A DNA stretch of 64,000 nt from Bacteroidales bacterium (GTDB taxonomy: Bacteria; Bacteroidota; Bacteroidia; Bacteroidales; WCHB1-69). Position 1 is the stretch's first letter. Every line of letters starts with the position of its first letter. The stretch covers positions 225,619 through 289,618 of the forward strand of contig JAFTCA010000010.1 in assembly GCA_017454945.1 (NCBI GenBank), read 5' to 3'. The notes beneath the pieces were generated by a model that saw only the letters and a program-made list of their open reading frames with translations, did not search any database and was not told where the DNA came from. Shown in pieces: positions 26,785 through 35,035 of this stretch. Made by a program: the position numbers and the translations under genes.

Positions 26785-28098
26785 ATTTTTGTGGGTAATT
26801 TTATAGTATTGCTTTGTCTTTTGTGTATCAACTTTATAACGGTTGTCTGAGCGGTATCCTACAATCCAAATTATATTTTTTTTTGAACACATGATTTTTA
26901 TTTTGTTCTTTTTATAGTTGTCTATTTTCTGGTTATTGAAAAAATCACTCACTTTCATTTTGCCTTCCATACCCAAAGGATAGAAGTAATCGCCTTTTTG
27001 CCAGTTTCTTACGATAATTGGAAATTTAATTTTGTCTGCATCAAAATAGGCGGTGTTTGCATTAACGGAAAAATGGTCATGTTGTTTTATGGAAACAAGT
27101 TCTATTTGAAAATTATCTTCAATCAGTTCTTCAATCGAGTGGTAAGTTTTTGAAAAGTCATTGTCTTTTTCCAAAAGTGCAATGATTAGTTTGTCTCTTT
27201 CTTTAAAAACAATATGAGTTTGTGAATAAAACTTCTTTCCTGATTGGTGCGTCAGAGATTCAACAATATCCTGAATATCGCTTTCCGAAAATCCATGGGG
27301 TGAAAGTAGTTCGTATAAAACCAATTCTTTAAATGGATCTTTATACAAATCTTTGATATTTATATATTTATAATCTTTATCCTGATGTAGGTATAATTCT
27401 ATTTTTTCTTGAATAGTGTTTTTATAAAATAGGTATTGTTTTTTCCAAATTTGGATGTTTTTGTCAAATGTATGAATTATTTGAGGATTTATTTCCTTTA
27501 ATTGTGGCAATATCAAATTACGGATCTTATTGCGCTGGTAATTGTTTTCCTTATTTGTATAGTCTTCGCAATATTCAAGATTGTTTATTTTAGTGTAATC
27601 GATTATTTCGTCGGCTGTAAATGAAAGCAAAGGTCTTATGATTTTGCCATTTTTGGCTGGAATTCCAGTCATCCCTTTCAGTCCTGTGCCCCGAATCAAA
27701 TTGAGCATCACTGTTTCGGCATTGTCGTTGGCATGGTGAGCAGTAACAATGTAGTCGTAGTTCTCTCCTATTTCTTCAAACCATTCGTATCTTAAATTTC
27801 GGGCCACCATTTCAACAGATTGACCGGAATTTTTTTGAATTTTAAAAGTGTCAAAATCGGTTGTAAAACACTTAACTTTGTATTTTAGAGCCAATTGTAT
27901 AACAAAATTTTTGTCTCTAATCGAATCTTCACCTCGTAAGTTGAAGTTACAGTGAGCCATGTCGAAAGAAAGTCCTGCTTCAAAAAAAAGATGTGCCATC
28001 ACGCAAGAGTCCTTACCGCCACTAACTGCCAGCAGGAATTTTTTTTCCTTGTACGGATAGGTCAATTCGCTTAAATATTGAATAAATCGGGCTTTCAT
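26776..28098 (-). CDS. tilS: tRNA(Ile)-lysidine synthase
   Basis: 440 residues from ATG 28098 (MKARFIQYL); the frame extends 18 codons further but runs through the promoter. N-type ATP pyrophosphatase with PP-loop SGGKDS (about 25-30), then HCNFNLRGEDSIRD, TAHHANDNAETVMLNLIRGTGLKGM and GKIIRPLL. The C-terminal TilS domain (about 360-440) has IVRNWQKGDYFYPLGM and KVSDFFNNQKI. It makes lysidine at C34 of tRNA-Ile(CAU), an essential step. It points towards the candidate oriC and its end overlaps the DnaA boxes. Confidence 0.96.
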   Translation of the reverse strand: MKARFIQYLSELTYPYKEKKFLLAVSGGKDSCVMAHLFFEAGLSFDMAHCNFNLRGEDSIRDKNFVIQLALKYKVKCFTTDFDTFKIQKNSGQSVEMVARNLRYEWFEEIGENYDYIVTAHHANDNAETVMLNLIRGTGLKGMTGIPAKNGKIIRPLLSFTADEIIDYTKINNLEYCEDYTNKENNYQRNKIRNLILPQLKEINPQIIHTFDKNIQIWKKQYLFYKNTIQEKIELYLHQDKDYKYINIKDLYKDPFKELVLYELLSPHGFSESDIQDIVESLTHQSGKKFYSQTHIVFKERDKLIIALLEKDNDFSKTYHSIEELIEDNFQIELVSIKQHDHFSVNANTAYFDADKIKFPIIVRNWQKGDYFYPLGMEGKMKVSDFFNNQKIDNYKKNKIKIMCSKKNIIWIVGYRSDNRYKVDTQKTKQYYKITHKNCE

Positions 28099-28106
28099 CT
28101 TGGCAG

Positions 28107-28114
28107 CAAAGATA
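28107..28114 (-). promoter_or_regulatory. tilS promoter -7 box very close to the start codon
   Basis: TATCTTTG on the minus strand, 8 bases before ATG 28098, implying a leader of only a few bases. Confidence 0.5.
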
Positions 28115-28189
28115 CGAATTATAATCGTGCTTGGGAAAAGTAAGGCAGCCAAGAATATCCTTTTTTATCAACCGTTCAATAACTTTTCA

Positions 28190-28197
28190 TACTTTTG
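28190..28197 (+). promoter_or_regulatory. Candidate promoter -7 box for the phosphodiester glycosidase gene
   Basis: TACTTTTG, 19 bases before ATG 28217; supports that start over the upstream in-frame one at 28100. Confidence 0.5.
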
Positions 28198-28216
28198 TTT
28201 GTCGAAAATGTGTGTT

Positions 28217-29086
28217 ATGAAAAAGCAAGTCTTCTCTTTATTATTGTTGATAACTTTTGCTGTCAATTTTATTTTTGCTCAAACAAGCTCTGATTCAGTG
28301 GTTTTGAATCTTTCCACGTGGAATATCGACACGCTGACGCCACATTTGGTGTTGAAAAGATTGTCCATACAGAACAAATCGTTGTTCAATTCAAACCAAA
28401 ATATTTCTATATTGGAGATAGACACTGCCAGGAGCAGTTTGAGAATGGAGTTTGTCTATTCGGATACTTTAACGCGCACATCCTCTTTTTGCAAGAAAAA
28501 TAAGGCATTTGCGGCCATCAACGGTACTTTTTTCTTTATGAAAAGTGGCAAATCAACAGATTATATCCGCATACACGGACGCAAAATTGCTGATAACGTG
28601 CCGAAGGAAGGCAAGCGCAAGTCGTACAAAAACGGCTTGTTGGCTTTGTTCGCCCATTCACCGCAGTTGTCGATTATTCTGCCCGATACCAATCTTTTTT
28701 TCGAAGACTCTTTGGCCCAGGAATCGGTGCTGACAGCAGGTCCGATGTTGCTGTTTGCCGACAGTGTTTTACCCTATATTCAAAACTCATTTTCGTTGGG
28801 ACGCCACCCACGCACTGGTGTAGGTATAACTCACGATAACAAGATTTTATGGGTGGTTGTGGATGGTCATAGTTCTCATGCGGCCGGTATGTCGCTGAAG
28901 GAATTTGCCTACACGATGAAATATTTGGATGTGGCCACGCTGCTCAATTTGGATGGAGGTGGCTCTTCCACTTTGTACATCAACGACGGGAAGCATGGAA
29001 TGATAAACTTCCCGTCGGATAACGGGAAGTTCGATCATTATGGCGAGCGCCGTGTAGCGAGCGCCGTATTGTTGTTCACAGAGTAA
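28217..29086 (+). CDS. Exported phosphodiester glycosidase (NAGPA) family protein
   Basis: 289 residues. Signal peptide 1-20 (ending FIFAQ). The domain matches the NAGPA/DUF2233 family, whose human member removes GlcNAc from mannose-6-phosphate diesters and whose bacterial members act on cell-wall or exopolysaccharide phosphodiesters: AAINGTFFFMKSGKSTDYI, KNGLLALF, AGPMLLFAD, HPRTGVGITHDNKILWVVVDGH and LLNLDGGGSSTLYIND (the last two blocks are the strongest signature). Substrate unknown. The gene contains a TTCCACGTGGAA palindrome (28312-28323) and ends back-to-back with the Omp28 gene. Confidence 0.87.
   Translation: MKKQVFSLLLLITFAVNFIFAQTSSDSVVLNLSTWNIDTLTPHLVLKRLSIQNKSLFNSNQNISILEIDTARSSLRMEFVYSDTLTRTSSFCKKNKAFAAINGTFFFMKSGKSTDYIRIHGRKIADNVPKEGKRKSYKNGLLALFAHSPQLSIILPDTNLFFEDSLAQESVLTAGPMLLFADSVLPYIQNSFSLGRHPRTGVGITHDNKILWVVVDGHSSHAAGMSLKEFAYTMKYLDVATLLNLDGGGSSTLYINDGKHGMINFPSDNGKFDHYGERRVASAVLLFTE
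28312..28323. promoter_or_regulatory. parS-like palindrome TTCCACGTGGAA (site 1)
   Basis: Perfect 12-bp palindrome with the CACGTG core typical of ParB sites, inside a coding region. The same 12-mer occurs once more in the window, at 32790-32801. Confidence 0.55.
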
Positions 29087-29947
29087 TTATTCAGCCACTT
29101 TTCTGCTTTCTGCCTGCAGAATCTCTTTAGTCACCGCATCGTAAATGTAAGTTACGATAGTGCAGTTCTGGTAGTTGATGTCTTGTTTCAGTTTGTTGAA
29201 ATCAAGCTTGTAAGATTTGGTGTAGGCAGAATCCTTTTCCACAATACCGCTTTCGTTCAAATAAGCGCCGTAGGTGCCGTTTAAGCTAGCTCTCAGGGCA
29301 TGGTGATGAACGTAGTCGGGAATGGTAACGTTATTGTCCAATTGCGGCGACACAATGCCGTCTTCAATCATCACAACGCAGAGCATAATGGGATTTTCGT
29401 ATTCGGTAAACATGGTGGTTTTGGTATGTGCCACCATGGTTCTGCTGGTTTCGTCATATTGGTTAATAATCTGAATGCCAGCTACAATTTGGTTCTTATC
29501 TACAGCGTTGATCTGCCCTTCCCAGTCGCGGTAAAATGATATCCATGATGTTCCTTTTTTCACACGGTTAACCATTGCGCAGGGTACCGAGTTAACCCCG
29601 AAATCGTTGTATAGTTGGTCGCCAGCTTCCGTTCGGAAGTCGTAGGTGTAAGGTTCTTCACGTGGGGCTGCCAGTCCGCCGGCATGAATGGTCACGGGAA
29701 CCAGCAATTTGCCGTATTTGGCAATCAGATCTTGTAGTACGCGGTGGCCTTTTTCAGGACAGTTGGTGCAATAGTGTCCGGTAAATTCTTCAAACAGCAC
29801 TTTTCTGATGACCGAATCCTTGTTCAAATCAGGAAATTCAACCTCTGTTTTCTCTTCGTTGTTCGGCTCAAGACGAGGTCCTTCAATAATATCGCAAGAG
29901 GTGAACAAAAAGGCTAAAATACAGAAAATTCCCAATATCTTTTTCAT
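29087..29947 (-). CDS. Omp28-related lipoprotein with thioredoxin-like CxxC
   Basis: 286 residues from ATG 29947, which yields a signal peptide with lipobox LFTSC. The thioredoxin-like core reads KVLFEEFTGHYCTNCPEKGHRVL (CTNC redox motif), as in the Omp28 family of Bacteroidota outer-membrane proteins, followed by beta-rich sequence to the C-terminus. It is the last gene of a three-gene operon (TlpA-like, large barrel, Omp28-like) in which both end genes carry a CxxC thioredoxin fold, which suggests a surface or periplasmic thiol-redox role. No T9SS domain. Confidence 0.85.
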   Translation of the reverse strand: MKKILGIFCILAFLFTSCDIIEGPRLEPNNEEKTEVEFPDLNKDSVIRKVLFEEFTGHYCTNCPEKGHRVLQDLIAKYGKLLVPVTIHAGGLAAPREEPYTYDFRTEAGDQLYNDFGVNSVPCAMVNRVKKGTSWISFYRDWEGQINAVDKNQIVAGIQIINQYDETSRTMVAHTKTTMFTEYENPIMLCVVMIEDGIVSPQLDNNVTIPDYVHHHALRASLNGTYGAYLNESGIVEKDSAYTKSYKLDFNKLKQDINYQNCTIVTYIYDAVTKEILQAESRKVAE

Positions 29948-29981
29948 ATCTTTATATCTTAATGTAGTCATAATCATAATA

Positions 29982-31670
29982 TTAGAATGATGTGGTAACC
30001 GAAAGGCCTAAACCGTACGAAGCGGGCACCGTACGGCATACGCCGCCCACACAGAGGATGCCTTCGCGAGTTTTGCCGTACGACAGGGCAATACGGGTGG
30101 TTTTGATGGCAAAGGCAGCCGAAATATTGTAGTAGTGAATACGGCGCGATTTGTCAGCGTTGCCATAGTTCCATTGGTCGCCAATGGATATGAACCAGTG
30201 CGGATTGATGGAGTATTCGATCATGGCGTAAACCCAGCTGCCGAGATCGTCTTTCGAGTAGAGGTGCTGCGCTTCGAGTCGCAGCGCGTGCTTGCTGTTG
30301 ATCTTGCAGGTGAGGTCGACAGCCACATTGTGACCGTGGAACATGCCGCCATGTCCTTGCAGTACTTCCATATTGTAAATCAGCCAGTTATAAGCCACGA
30401 TCAATTTCCAGCGCTTGTCAAACTTTCGACTTATTTCCACACCTAAATCCTGATACAGCAACTCTTTACCCCACTTAAAGAAGTTGGAGGTGTAGCCGTC
30501 GGTGCCGCTTTGCGAGCCTGTGATAGAGTCAATGGGCAGCATGGTTTTGTCGATGGTATGGTAGCGGGCGTAGTTCAGGGTGATGTCGGTGCCATACTTA
30601 CCGCCAATCTTGGTCTTTTTGGGTATCTGGTAGTTTATTTGGCACTGTGCGCCCACTTGGCCGTTGGGCTGACTGGCATAGCTATAGTTGCTAATCAACT
30701 GGTAGGAGTACTGTCGGTTGATGGCCGGTATATAGTTGATATTGAGTAATGCCAGGTTGGCTGGTGTTCCTCTCTGCGAGCGGAAGTCCATATTGTCGGC
30801 GCGGATGAAGGAGGTGGAAATGCCGAAACCTTTCATCGAATAGGTGAGCGATGCAAACAGAGCGTCGCCAGGCTTGTATATATATTCATTGGTGGCGTTG
30901 GGGTCGTTTATTTTGCGGGCATATTCGCCTTCAAAACGCAGTCCTTTCCATCCGAAATTGAGTCGTGCACCCCACGTGGCCACGTTTTGCGGCAGGATGA
31001 AGGTGGGGTCCTCGTCTTTCTCATATTTGCTCACGAAGCTGGCACCCAAAGAGGTGCTGAAGCCTTTTTCCGACATCTGCGGAATTAACTCTGTTAGAGA
31101 TATTTCGCCGTCAATGCCGCGCACATGGTCTTTACGTTTCAGATATTCGAAATCGAAATTCTTGCGTTGGATGCCCCACACGCCTTTCAGGGTGATACCT
31201 TTGTAGGGGGTCACCTTCACGCGGGCACCCAGGAGGCTGTTGTCGATGCCGAGATACTTGTCTTCGTAGGTTCTCAGTGTCAGTCCCGAGCCGAATTGTT
31301 CATAGAAAGTACCGGCAGTCACCTGGATAAAGTCGTTTTTATAATCGGCAAAATAGTGGGTGATGCCATGGCCTTTATAGCCTATATCTTCAAAGTCGAT
31401 CAGCGGGTAAAGGTAAAACTCGTATCTCATGCCGGCAGTGAAACCACCATTGGTATATTGCAGGTACATGTACGAGTTGGCTCTCACCTTCGAGTCCACC
31501 TTGTCGGCCCCGATCAGTGAGTCGGGGATATAGAACATGCCATTCAGCATAAAATCTCCGCTGATGGTTCCTTTCCCTACGGGGATTTGGGCCTTGAGCG
31601 GAGATGAGAAGCTGATGAAAGCAAGAATAAAGACGAATGTTTTAAGCGAACGGAATAAAAATCTCATCAT
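29982..31670 (-). CDS. Large outer-membrane beta-barrel protein (DUF6029-like)
   Basis: 562 residues; signal peptide ends at about residue 28 (LKAQ). The whole mature part alternates short aromatic strands and charged turns (GGFTAGMRYEFYLYPLIDF, VTAGTFYEQFGSGLTLRTYEDKYLGIDN, GARVKVTPYKGITLKGVWG) and ends in TTSF, as expected for a porin-like barrel without a TonB plug. I believe it belongs to the family labelled DUF6029 in Bacteroidota; function unknown. It sits between the TlpA-like gene (6-base gap) and the Omp28-like gene. Confidence 0.82.
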   Translation of the reverse strand: MMRFLFRSLKTFVFILAFISFSSPLKAQIPVGKGTISGDFMLNGMFYIPDSLIGADKVDSKVRANSYMYLQYTNGGFTAGMRYEFYLYPLIDFEDIGYKGHGITHYFADYKNDFIQVTAGTFYEQFGSGLTLRTYEDKYLGIDNSLLGARVKVTPYKGITLKGVWGIQRKNFDFEYLKRKDHVRGIDGEISLTELIPQMSEKGFSTSLGASFVSKYEKDEDPTFILPQNVATWGARLNFGWKGLRFEGEYARKINDPNATNEYIYKPGDALFASLTYSMKGFGISTSFIRADNMDFRSQRGTPANLALLNINYIPAINRQYSYQLISNYSYASQPNGQVGAQCQINYQIPKKTKIGGKYGTDITLNYARYHTIDKTMLPIDSITGSQSGTDGYTSNFFKWGKELLYQDLGVEISRKFDKRWKLIVAYNWLIYNMEVLQGHGGMFHGHNVAVDLTCKINSKHALRLEAQHLYSKDDLGSWVYAMIEYSINPHWFISIGDQWNYGNADKSRRIHYYNISAAFAIKTTRIALSYGKTREGILCVGGVCRTVPASYGLGLSVTTSF

Positions 31671-31676
31671 TCAGGT

Positions 31677-32195
31677 TTATTTTTGATTCACTAATCCTTT
31701 TACAATTTCATAAACTTCCTCTTCTGAGCCGGGGGCGTAGGAGGTGTGTTTCCAGACAATCTCTCTGTTGCCGTTCAGGATGCAGAGGAAGGGCACGTCC
31801 ACTACGTTCATGGCGCGCTTGAAGTCGGAGTTGATATCCAACAGCACTTCGTATTCCCAGTTTTTGCCATTGACGAAAGGCTCAACGCGAGCGGCGGTCT
31901 TCACGTCGTCAATCGAGATGGCATAGAGTTTCACGCCGGTCTCTTCTACCCACTCGTCGTACACGTCGGCAATGGCCAACAATTCGGCGATACAGGGTTT
32001 GCACCAGGTAGCCCACAAGCTGATGATGATGGGCTTGCCGTCGTTGTCGATATTGATGGTGTTGAAGGATTGTCCGTCCAAAGCTTTGATATCCACTGAA
32101 GGGATGGTGGCCAATTTCTTCTCTTTGGTTTCTTCTTGACCGAAAGAAAGAAGCGTGCAAGAAATCAGGAGGATTAAGAGAGCTAATTTTTTCAT
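31677..32195 (-). CDS. TlpA-like thiol-disulfide oxidoreductase
   Basis: 172 residues from ATG 32195, with a signal peptide (LISCTLLSFGQ). The redoxin domain shows PIIISLWATWCKPCIAELLAI (WCKPC active site, about 60-64), LYAISIDDVK and DVPFLCILNGNREIVWKH (cis-Pro loop). It is periplasmic; family members reduce or oxidise protein disulfides, for example in cytochrome c maturation, but no cytochrome genes are nearby. First gene of the operon; a TATTTTTG box lies 22 bases upstream of the start. Confidence 0.92.
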   Translation of the reverse strand: MKKLALLILLISCTLLSFGQEETKEKKLATIPSVDIKALDGQSFNTINIDNDGKPIIISLWATWCKPCIAELLAIADVYDEWVEETGVKLYAISIDDVKTAARVEPFVNGKNWEYEVLLDINSDFKRAMNVVDVPFLCILNGNREIVWKHTSYAPGSEEEVYEIVKGLVNQK

Positions 32196-32217
32196 GATGT
32201 TTGTTTTTATTTGTTCG

Positions 32218-32225
32218 CAAAAATA
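32218..32225 (-). promoter_or_regulatory. Candidate promoter -7 box for the TlpA/barrel/Omp28 operon
   Basis: TATTTTTG on the minus strand, 22 bases before ATG 32195. Confidence 0.5.
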
Positions 32226-32296
32226 ATAAAAATCCGTTTTAAAGCGCAAGGTTTTGATGATTATCTATTTTGAATGATTTGTCATGCTAATTTTTG

Positions 32297-32304
32297 TATT
32301 TTTG
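32297..32304 (+). promoter_or_regulatory. Candidate ybeY promoter -7 box
   Basis: TATTTTTG, 23 bases before ATG 32328; lies inside the longer open frame, favouring the internal start. Confidence 0.5.
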
Positions 32305-32327
32305 TCGTTCGTTTTGAGACTGTCGTT

Positions 32328-32765
32328 ATGATTACTTTCAATTTCCAATATCAATTTCGTTTTGTCAAGCGTACACTATATAGACTTTGGATAGGCAAGA
32401 TGGTTCAATCCAAAAACAAAAAAATAGGCGATGTGAACTATATTTTTTGTGATGATGCGTACTTGTTGGAGATCAACCAGCAATATTTGCAACATGACAC
32501 CTATACCGACATCATCACGTTTGATTATTGCGAAGGAGATGTTTTGAATGGGGATATTTTCATCAGTGTGGAACGGGTTCGCGAAAATGCGCAGCAATAT
32601 TCGGTCACTTTCCAAGAGGAGTTAGTCCGCGTGATGGCGCATGGAATTTTGCATTTATGTGGCTATAAAGATAAGAAAAAAGCGGAAGCCGAAGAGATGA
32701 GGAAGCAGGAAAAATGGGCTATTGAATTGTACGAAAAAATGGCAGTTGATAATTGTAAAAAATAG
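32328..32765 (+). CDS. ybeY: Endoribonuclease YbeY (16S rRNA maturation, ribosome quality control)
   Basis: 145 residues from ATG 32328. The zinc motif is HGILHLCGYKDKKKAE (about 105-120): the first two His ligands are kept and the third position of the usual HGxLHLxGYDH is Asp, as I recall for other Bacteroidota members. Also seen: VNYIFCDDAYLLEINQQYLQHDTYTDIITFDY, the typical central block. It probably shares a transcript with mnmG 62 bases downstream, with the parS-like palindrome between them. Confidence 0.93.
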   Translation: MITFNFQYQFRFVKRTLYRLWIGKMVQSKNKKIGDVNYIFCDDAYLLEINQQYLQHDTYTDIITFDYCEGDVLNGDIFISVERVRENAQQYSVTFQEELVRVMAHGILHLCGYKDKKKAEAEEMRKQEKWAIELYEKMAVDNCKK

Positions 32766-32786
32766 ATTTATTGATAATTAGCTTAT

Positions 32787-32804
32787 ATATTCCACGTGGA
32801 ATAT
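32787..32804. promoter_or_regulatory. parS-like palindrome (site 2), 18-bp perfect inverted repeat
   Basis: ATATTCCACGTGGAATAT is a perfect palindrome centred on CACGTG in the short ybeY-mnmG gap. It contains the same TTCCACGTGGAA as site 1. The bacterial parS consensus has a TTTCACGTGAAA core; this differs at one symmetric base pair. Confidence 0.6.
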
Positions 32805-32827
32805 CTGAAGTTTTTAGAGGTTGATAT

Positions 32828-34702
32828 ATGGAATTATCGTATGACATAGTGGTAGTTGGCGCAGGACATGCGGGTTGTGAGGCAGCGGTGGCGGCAGCCA
32901 AAATGGGCTCTAAAACGCTGCTCATCTCCATGAACCTTTCTCTGGTGGCACAGATGTCGTGCAACCCTGCCATGGGTGGTATCGCCAAAGGGCAGATTGT
33001 GCGCGAGATTGATGCCCTGGGTGGCATGTCGGGCGTTGTTACCGACCATACGATGATACAGTTCCGTATGCTGAATCGTTCCAAGGGTCCCGCCATGTGG
33101 AGTCCGAGGGCACAGTGCGACAAGATGCAGTTCTCGCTATTTTGGCGCTCCGTACTCGAAAACCAACCCAATTTGCATCTTCGCCAGGATACCGTAACCG
33201 ATATTTTGATAGAGAACGGTGCGGCTGTCGGTGTGGTTACCTTGCAAGGATTGACCGTCAGAGCCTCCAAGATAATTTTGACCAACGGCACCTTTTTAAA
33301 CGGCAGAATCCATATAGGCAAATTGAATTTTTCGGGTGGCCGTATGGGTGAAGCCTCGTCGTTGAATTTGTCGGATAAATTGAAAGAGGCTGGCATCACA
33401 GTGCGCAAACTGAAAACGGGTACGCCGGTGCGCATAGATGGTCGCTCGGTGGATTTTTCAAAGATGGAAGAGCAAAAAGGCGATGATCAGCCTGGCTGTT
33501 TTTCGTTTACCTCCACCCCGCCCCTGCAAGACCAACGCAGTTGCTGGATAACCTATACCAATACAGTGGTGCACGAAATATTGCGCACAGGCTTCGGTGA
33601 TTCACCTATGTTTCAGGGTAGAATTAAGGGAGTTGGGCCGCGCTATTGTCCCTCTATAGAGGATAAAATTGAGCGCTTTTCCGAGCGCGACAGGCACCAG
33701 TTGTTTTTGGAACCAGAAGGCAGAAATACGTACGAATGTTACCTTAATGGCTTCTCCTCTTCTTTGCCCGAAGATGTTCAAATTGAGGCTTTGCACCATA
33801 TTCCCGGCTTGGAAAAAGCGGTGGTTTTGCGCCCAGGTTATGCCATTGAGTACGACTTTTTCGATCCTACACAGTTACATTTTACCCTCGAATCGAAGGT
33901 GATTCCCAACCTCTATTTGGCTGGTCAGGTTAATGGAACAACAGGTTACGAAGAGGCCGCTTGCCAAGGTTTGATGGCAGCTATCAACGCTCACCGTTCT
34001 TTGCATAACGAGGAGCCATTCATCTTGACCCGCTCGCAGGCTTATATCGGTGTACTTATTGATGATTTGGTAACCAAAGGTGTCGAAGATCCCTATCGAA
34101 TGTTCACTTCACGCGCCGAGTATAGAATTTTGTTGCGCCAGGATAATGCCGATGAGCGACTCTCACCATTAGGACATCAGTTGGGGTTGGTGACCGACGA
34201 GCAAATGCGTACGCTGGATAAGAAATACTCGCAGCGTGCTGTCATTATGGATTTTATCCGAACGCGCAATGTCGTTCCTACAGAGGTAAATCCTTTGTTG
34301 GCGGAGCTTGATACACCGCAGCTTTCACAACCTGTTAAGTATGAAACGCTGCTCCTGCGCCCGCAAGTCAACCTTCAGCAATTGATACAATCCTCCCCCG
34401 CCCTACAGCAATTTTTGGCGGAAGTGTCGGCTACGAATGAAGAGTTGGAGATTAGTGAGATTGCACTTAAGTATGCCAGCTATATCAAAAAGGAGGAAGA
34501 GCAGGCTCACCGTATGGTCAACTTAGAGAATATTAAACTGCCACCTCAAATAGATTATTACTCTTTGGTGTCACTCTCGATGGAGGCGCGTGAAAAATTG
34601 ACACGGGTGAAGCCGGCCAACCTCGGACAAGCTTCTCGAATCAGTGGCGTGAGTCCTTCCGACATCGCTGCACTGATGATTTATTTGCGACAATCGGTAT
34701 AA
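32828..34702 (+). CDS. mnmG: tRNA U34 5-carboxymethylaminomethyl modification enzyme MnmG (GidA)
   Basis: 624 residues, normal length. FAD-binding Rossmann motif [20 protein letters not shown] (about 9-28), the GidA signatures [24 protein letters not shown] and [23 protein letters not shown] and [22 protein letters not shown]. With MnmE it installs the cmnm5 group on wobble uridine of several tRNAs. gidA is classically close to oriC, which agrees with the candidate origin 6 kb away; rsmG, parA and parB are not adjacent here. Confidence 0.98.
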   Translation: MELSYDIVVVGAGHAGCEAAVAAAKMGSKTLLISMNLSLVAQMSCNPAMGGIAKGQIVREIDALGGMSGVVTDHTMIQFRMLNRSKGPAMWSPRAQCDKMQFSLFWRSVLENQPNLHLRQDTVTDILIENGAAVGVVTLQGLTVRASKIILTNGTFLNGRIHIGKLNFSGGRMGEASSLNLSDKLKEAGITVRKLKTGTPVRIDGRSVDFSKMEEQKGDDQPGCFSFTSTPPLQDQRSCWITYTNTVVHEILRTGFGDSPMFQGRIKGVGPRYCPSIEDKIERFSERDRHQLFLEPEGRNTYECYLNGFSSSLPEDVQIEALHHIPGLEKAVVLRPGYAIEYDFFDPTQLHFTLESKVIPNLYLAGQVNGTTGYEEAACQGLMAAINAHRSLHNEEPFILTRSQAYIGVLIDDLVTKGVEDPYRMFTSRAEYRILLRQDNADERLSPLGHQLGLVTDEQMRTLDKKYSQRAVIMDFIRTRNVVPTEVNPLLAELDTPQLSQPVKYETLLLRPQVNLQQLIQSSPALQQFLAEVSATNEELEISEIALKYASYIKKEEEQAHRMVNLENIKLPPQIDYYSLVSLSMEAREKLTRVKPANLGQASRISGVSPSDIAALMIYLRQSV

Positions 34703-34786
34703 ATAACTGATTAACAGTTGTTTAAATATTGAAATCAAAAATAAGACATCAAAAAAAATTTTTCAAGACGCAAGATTTAAAAAACA

Positions 34787-34812
34787 AAAAACAGGCTAAA
34801 AAAGCCTGTTTT
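34787..34812. terminator. Hairpin terminator after mnmG / before tRNA-Arg
   Basis: Stem AAAACAGGCT/AGCCTGTTTT with a short A-rich loop. It can act in both directions: T-run on the mnmG strand and A-run upstream. Confidence 0.75.
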
Positions 34813-34842
34813 GAAAAACCATACTGATTTTTAAATGGTTAG

Positions 34843-34914
34843 TAGCCTCGCTGGGAATCGAACCCAAATTTAAAGTTTAGGAAACTTTCGTTCTATCCAT
34901 TGAACTACAAGGCC
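34843..34914 (-). tRNA. tRNA-Arg (anticodon CCT)
   Basis: 72-nt cloverleaf: acceptor GGCCTTG/CGAGGCT with a G1-U72 wobble, D-arm GTTC..GAAC, anticodon loop TTCCTAA on stem AAAGT/ACTTT, T-arm TTGGG TTCGATT CCCAG. CCA is not encoded. Confidence 0.9.
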
Positions 34915-35009
34915 CAAAATTTTGAAAGGCAAAAATACGAAATTGCGCCGCATTTTACACCATAAATTTCCCCTTTTTGACAAGTCTCATCTATTTGAAT
35001 AATTTCGTG

Positions 35010-35017
35010 TATATTTG
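35010..35017 (+). promoter_or_regulatory. Candidate promoter -7 box (TATATTTG)
   Basis: Fits TAnnTTTG, 18 bases before ATG 35036; excludes the upstream in-frame TTG as a start. Confidence 0.55.
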
Positions 35018-35035
35018 CAGTTCAAAATTTACGAC

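Noticed and set aside
26643..26831. 62-codon minus-strand frame in the candidate origin
   Set aside because: It overlaps the end of tilS and the DnaA boxes, is basic and AT-driven in composition, and has no family resemblance.
32328..32765. Missing third zinc His in YbeY as a sign of inactivation
   Set aside because: The Asp at that position and the following DKKK.E pattern look typical of Bacteroidota YbeY as I recall it, so it is a lineage feature, not decay.
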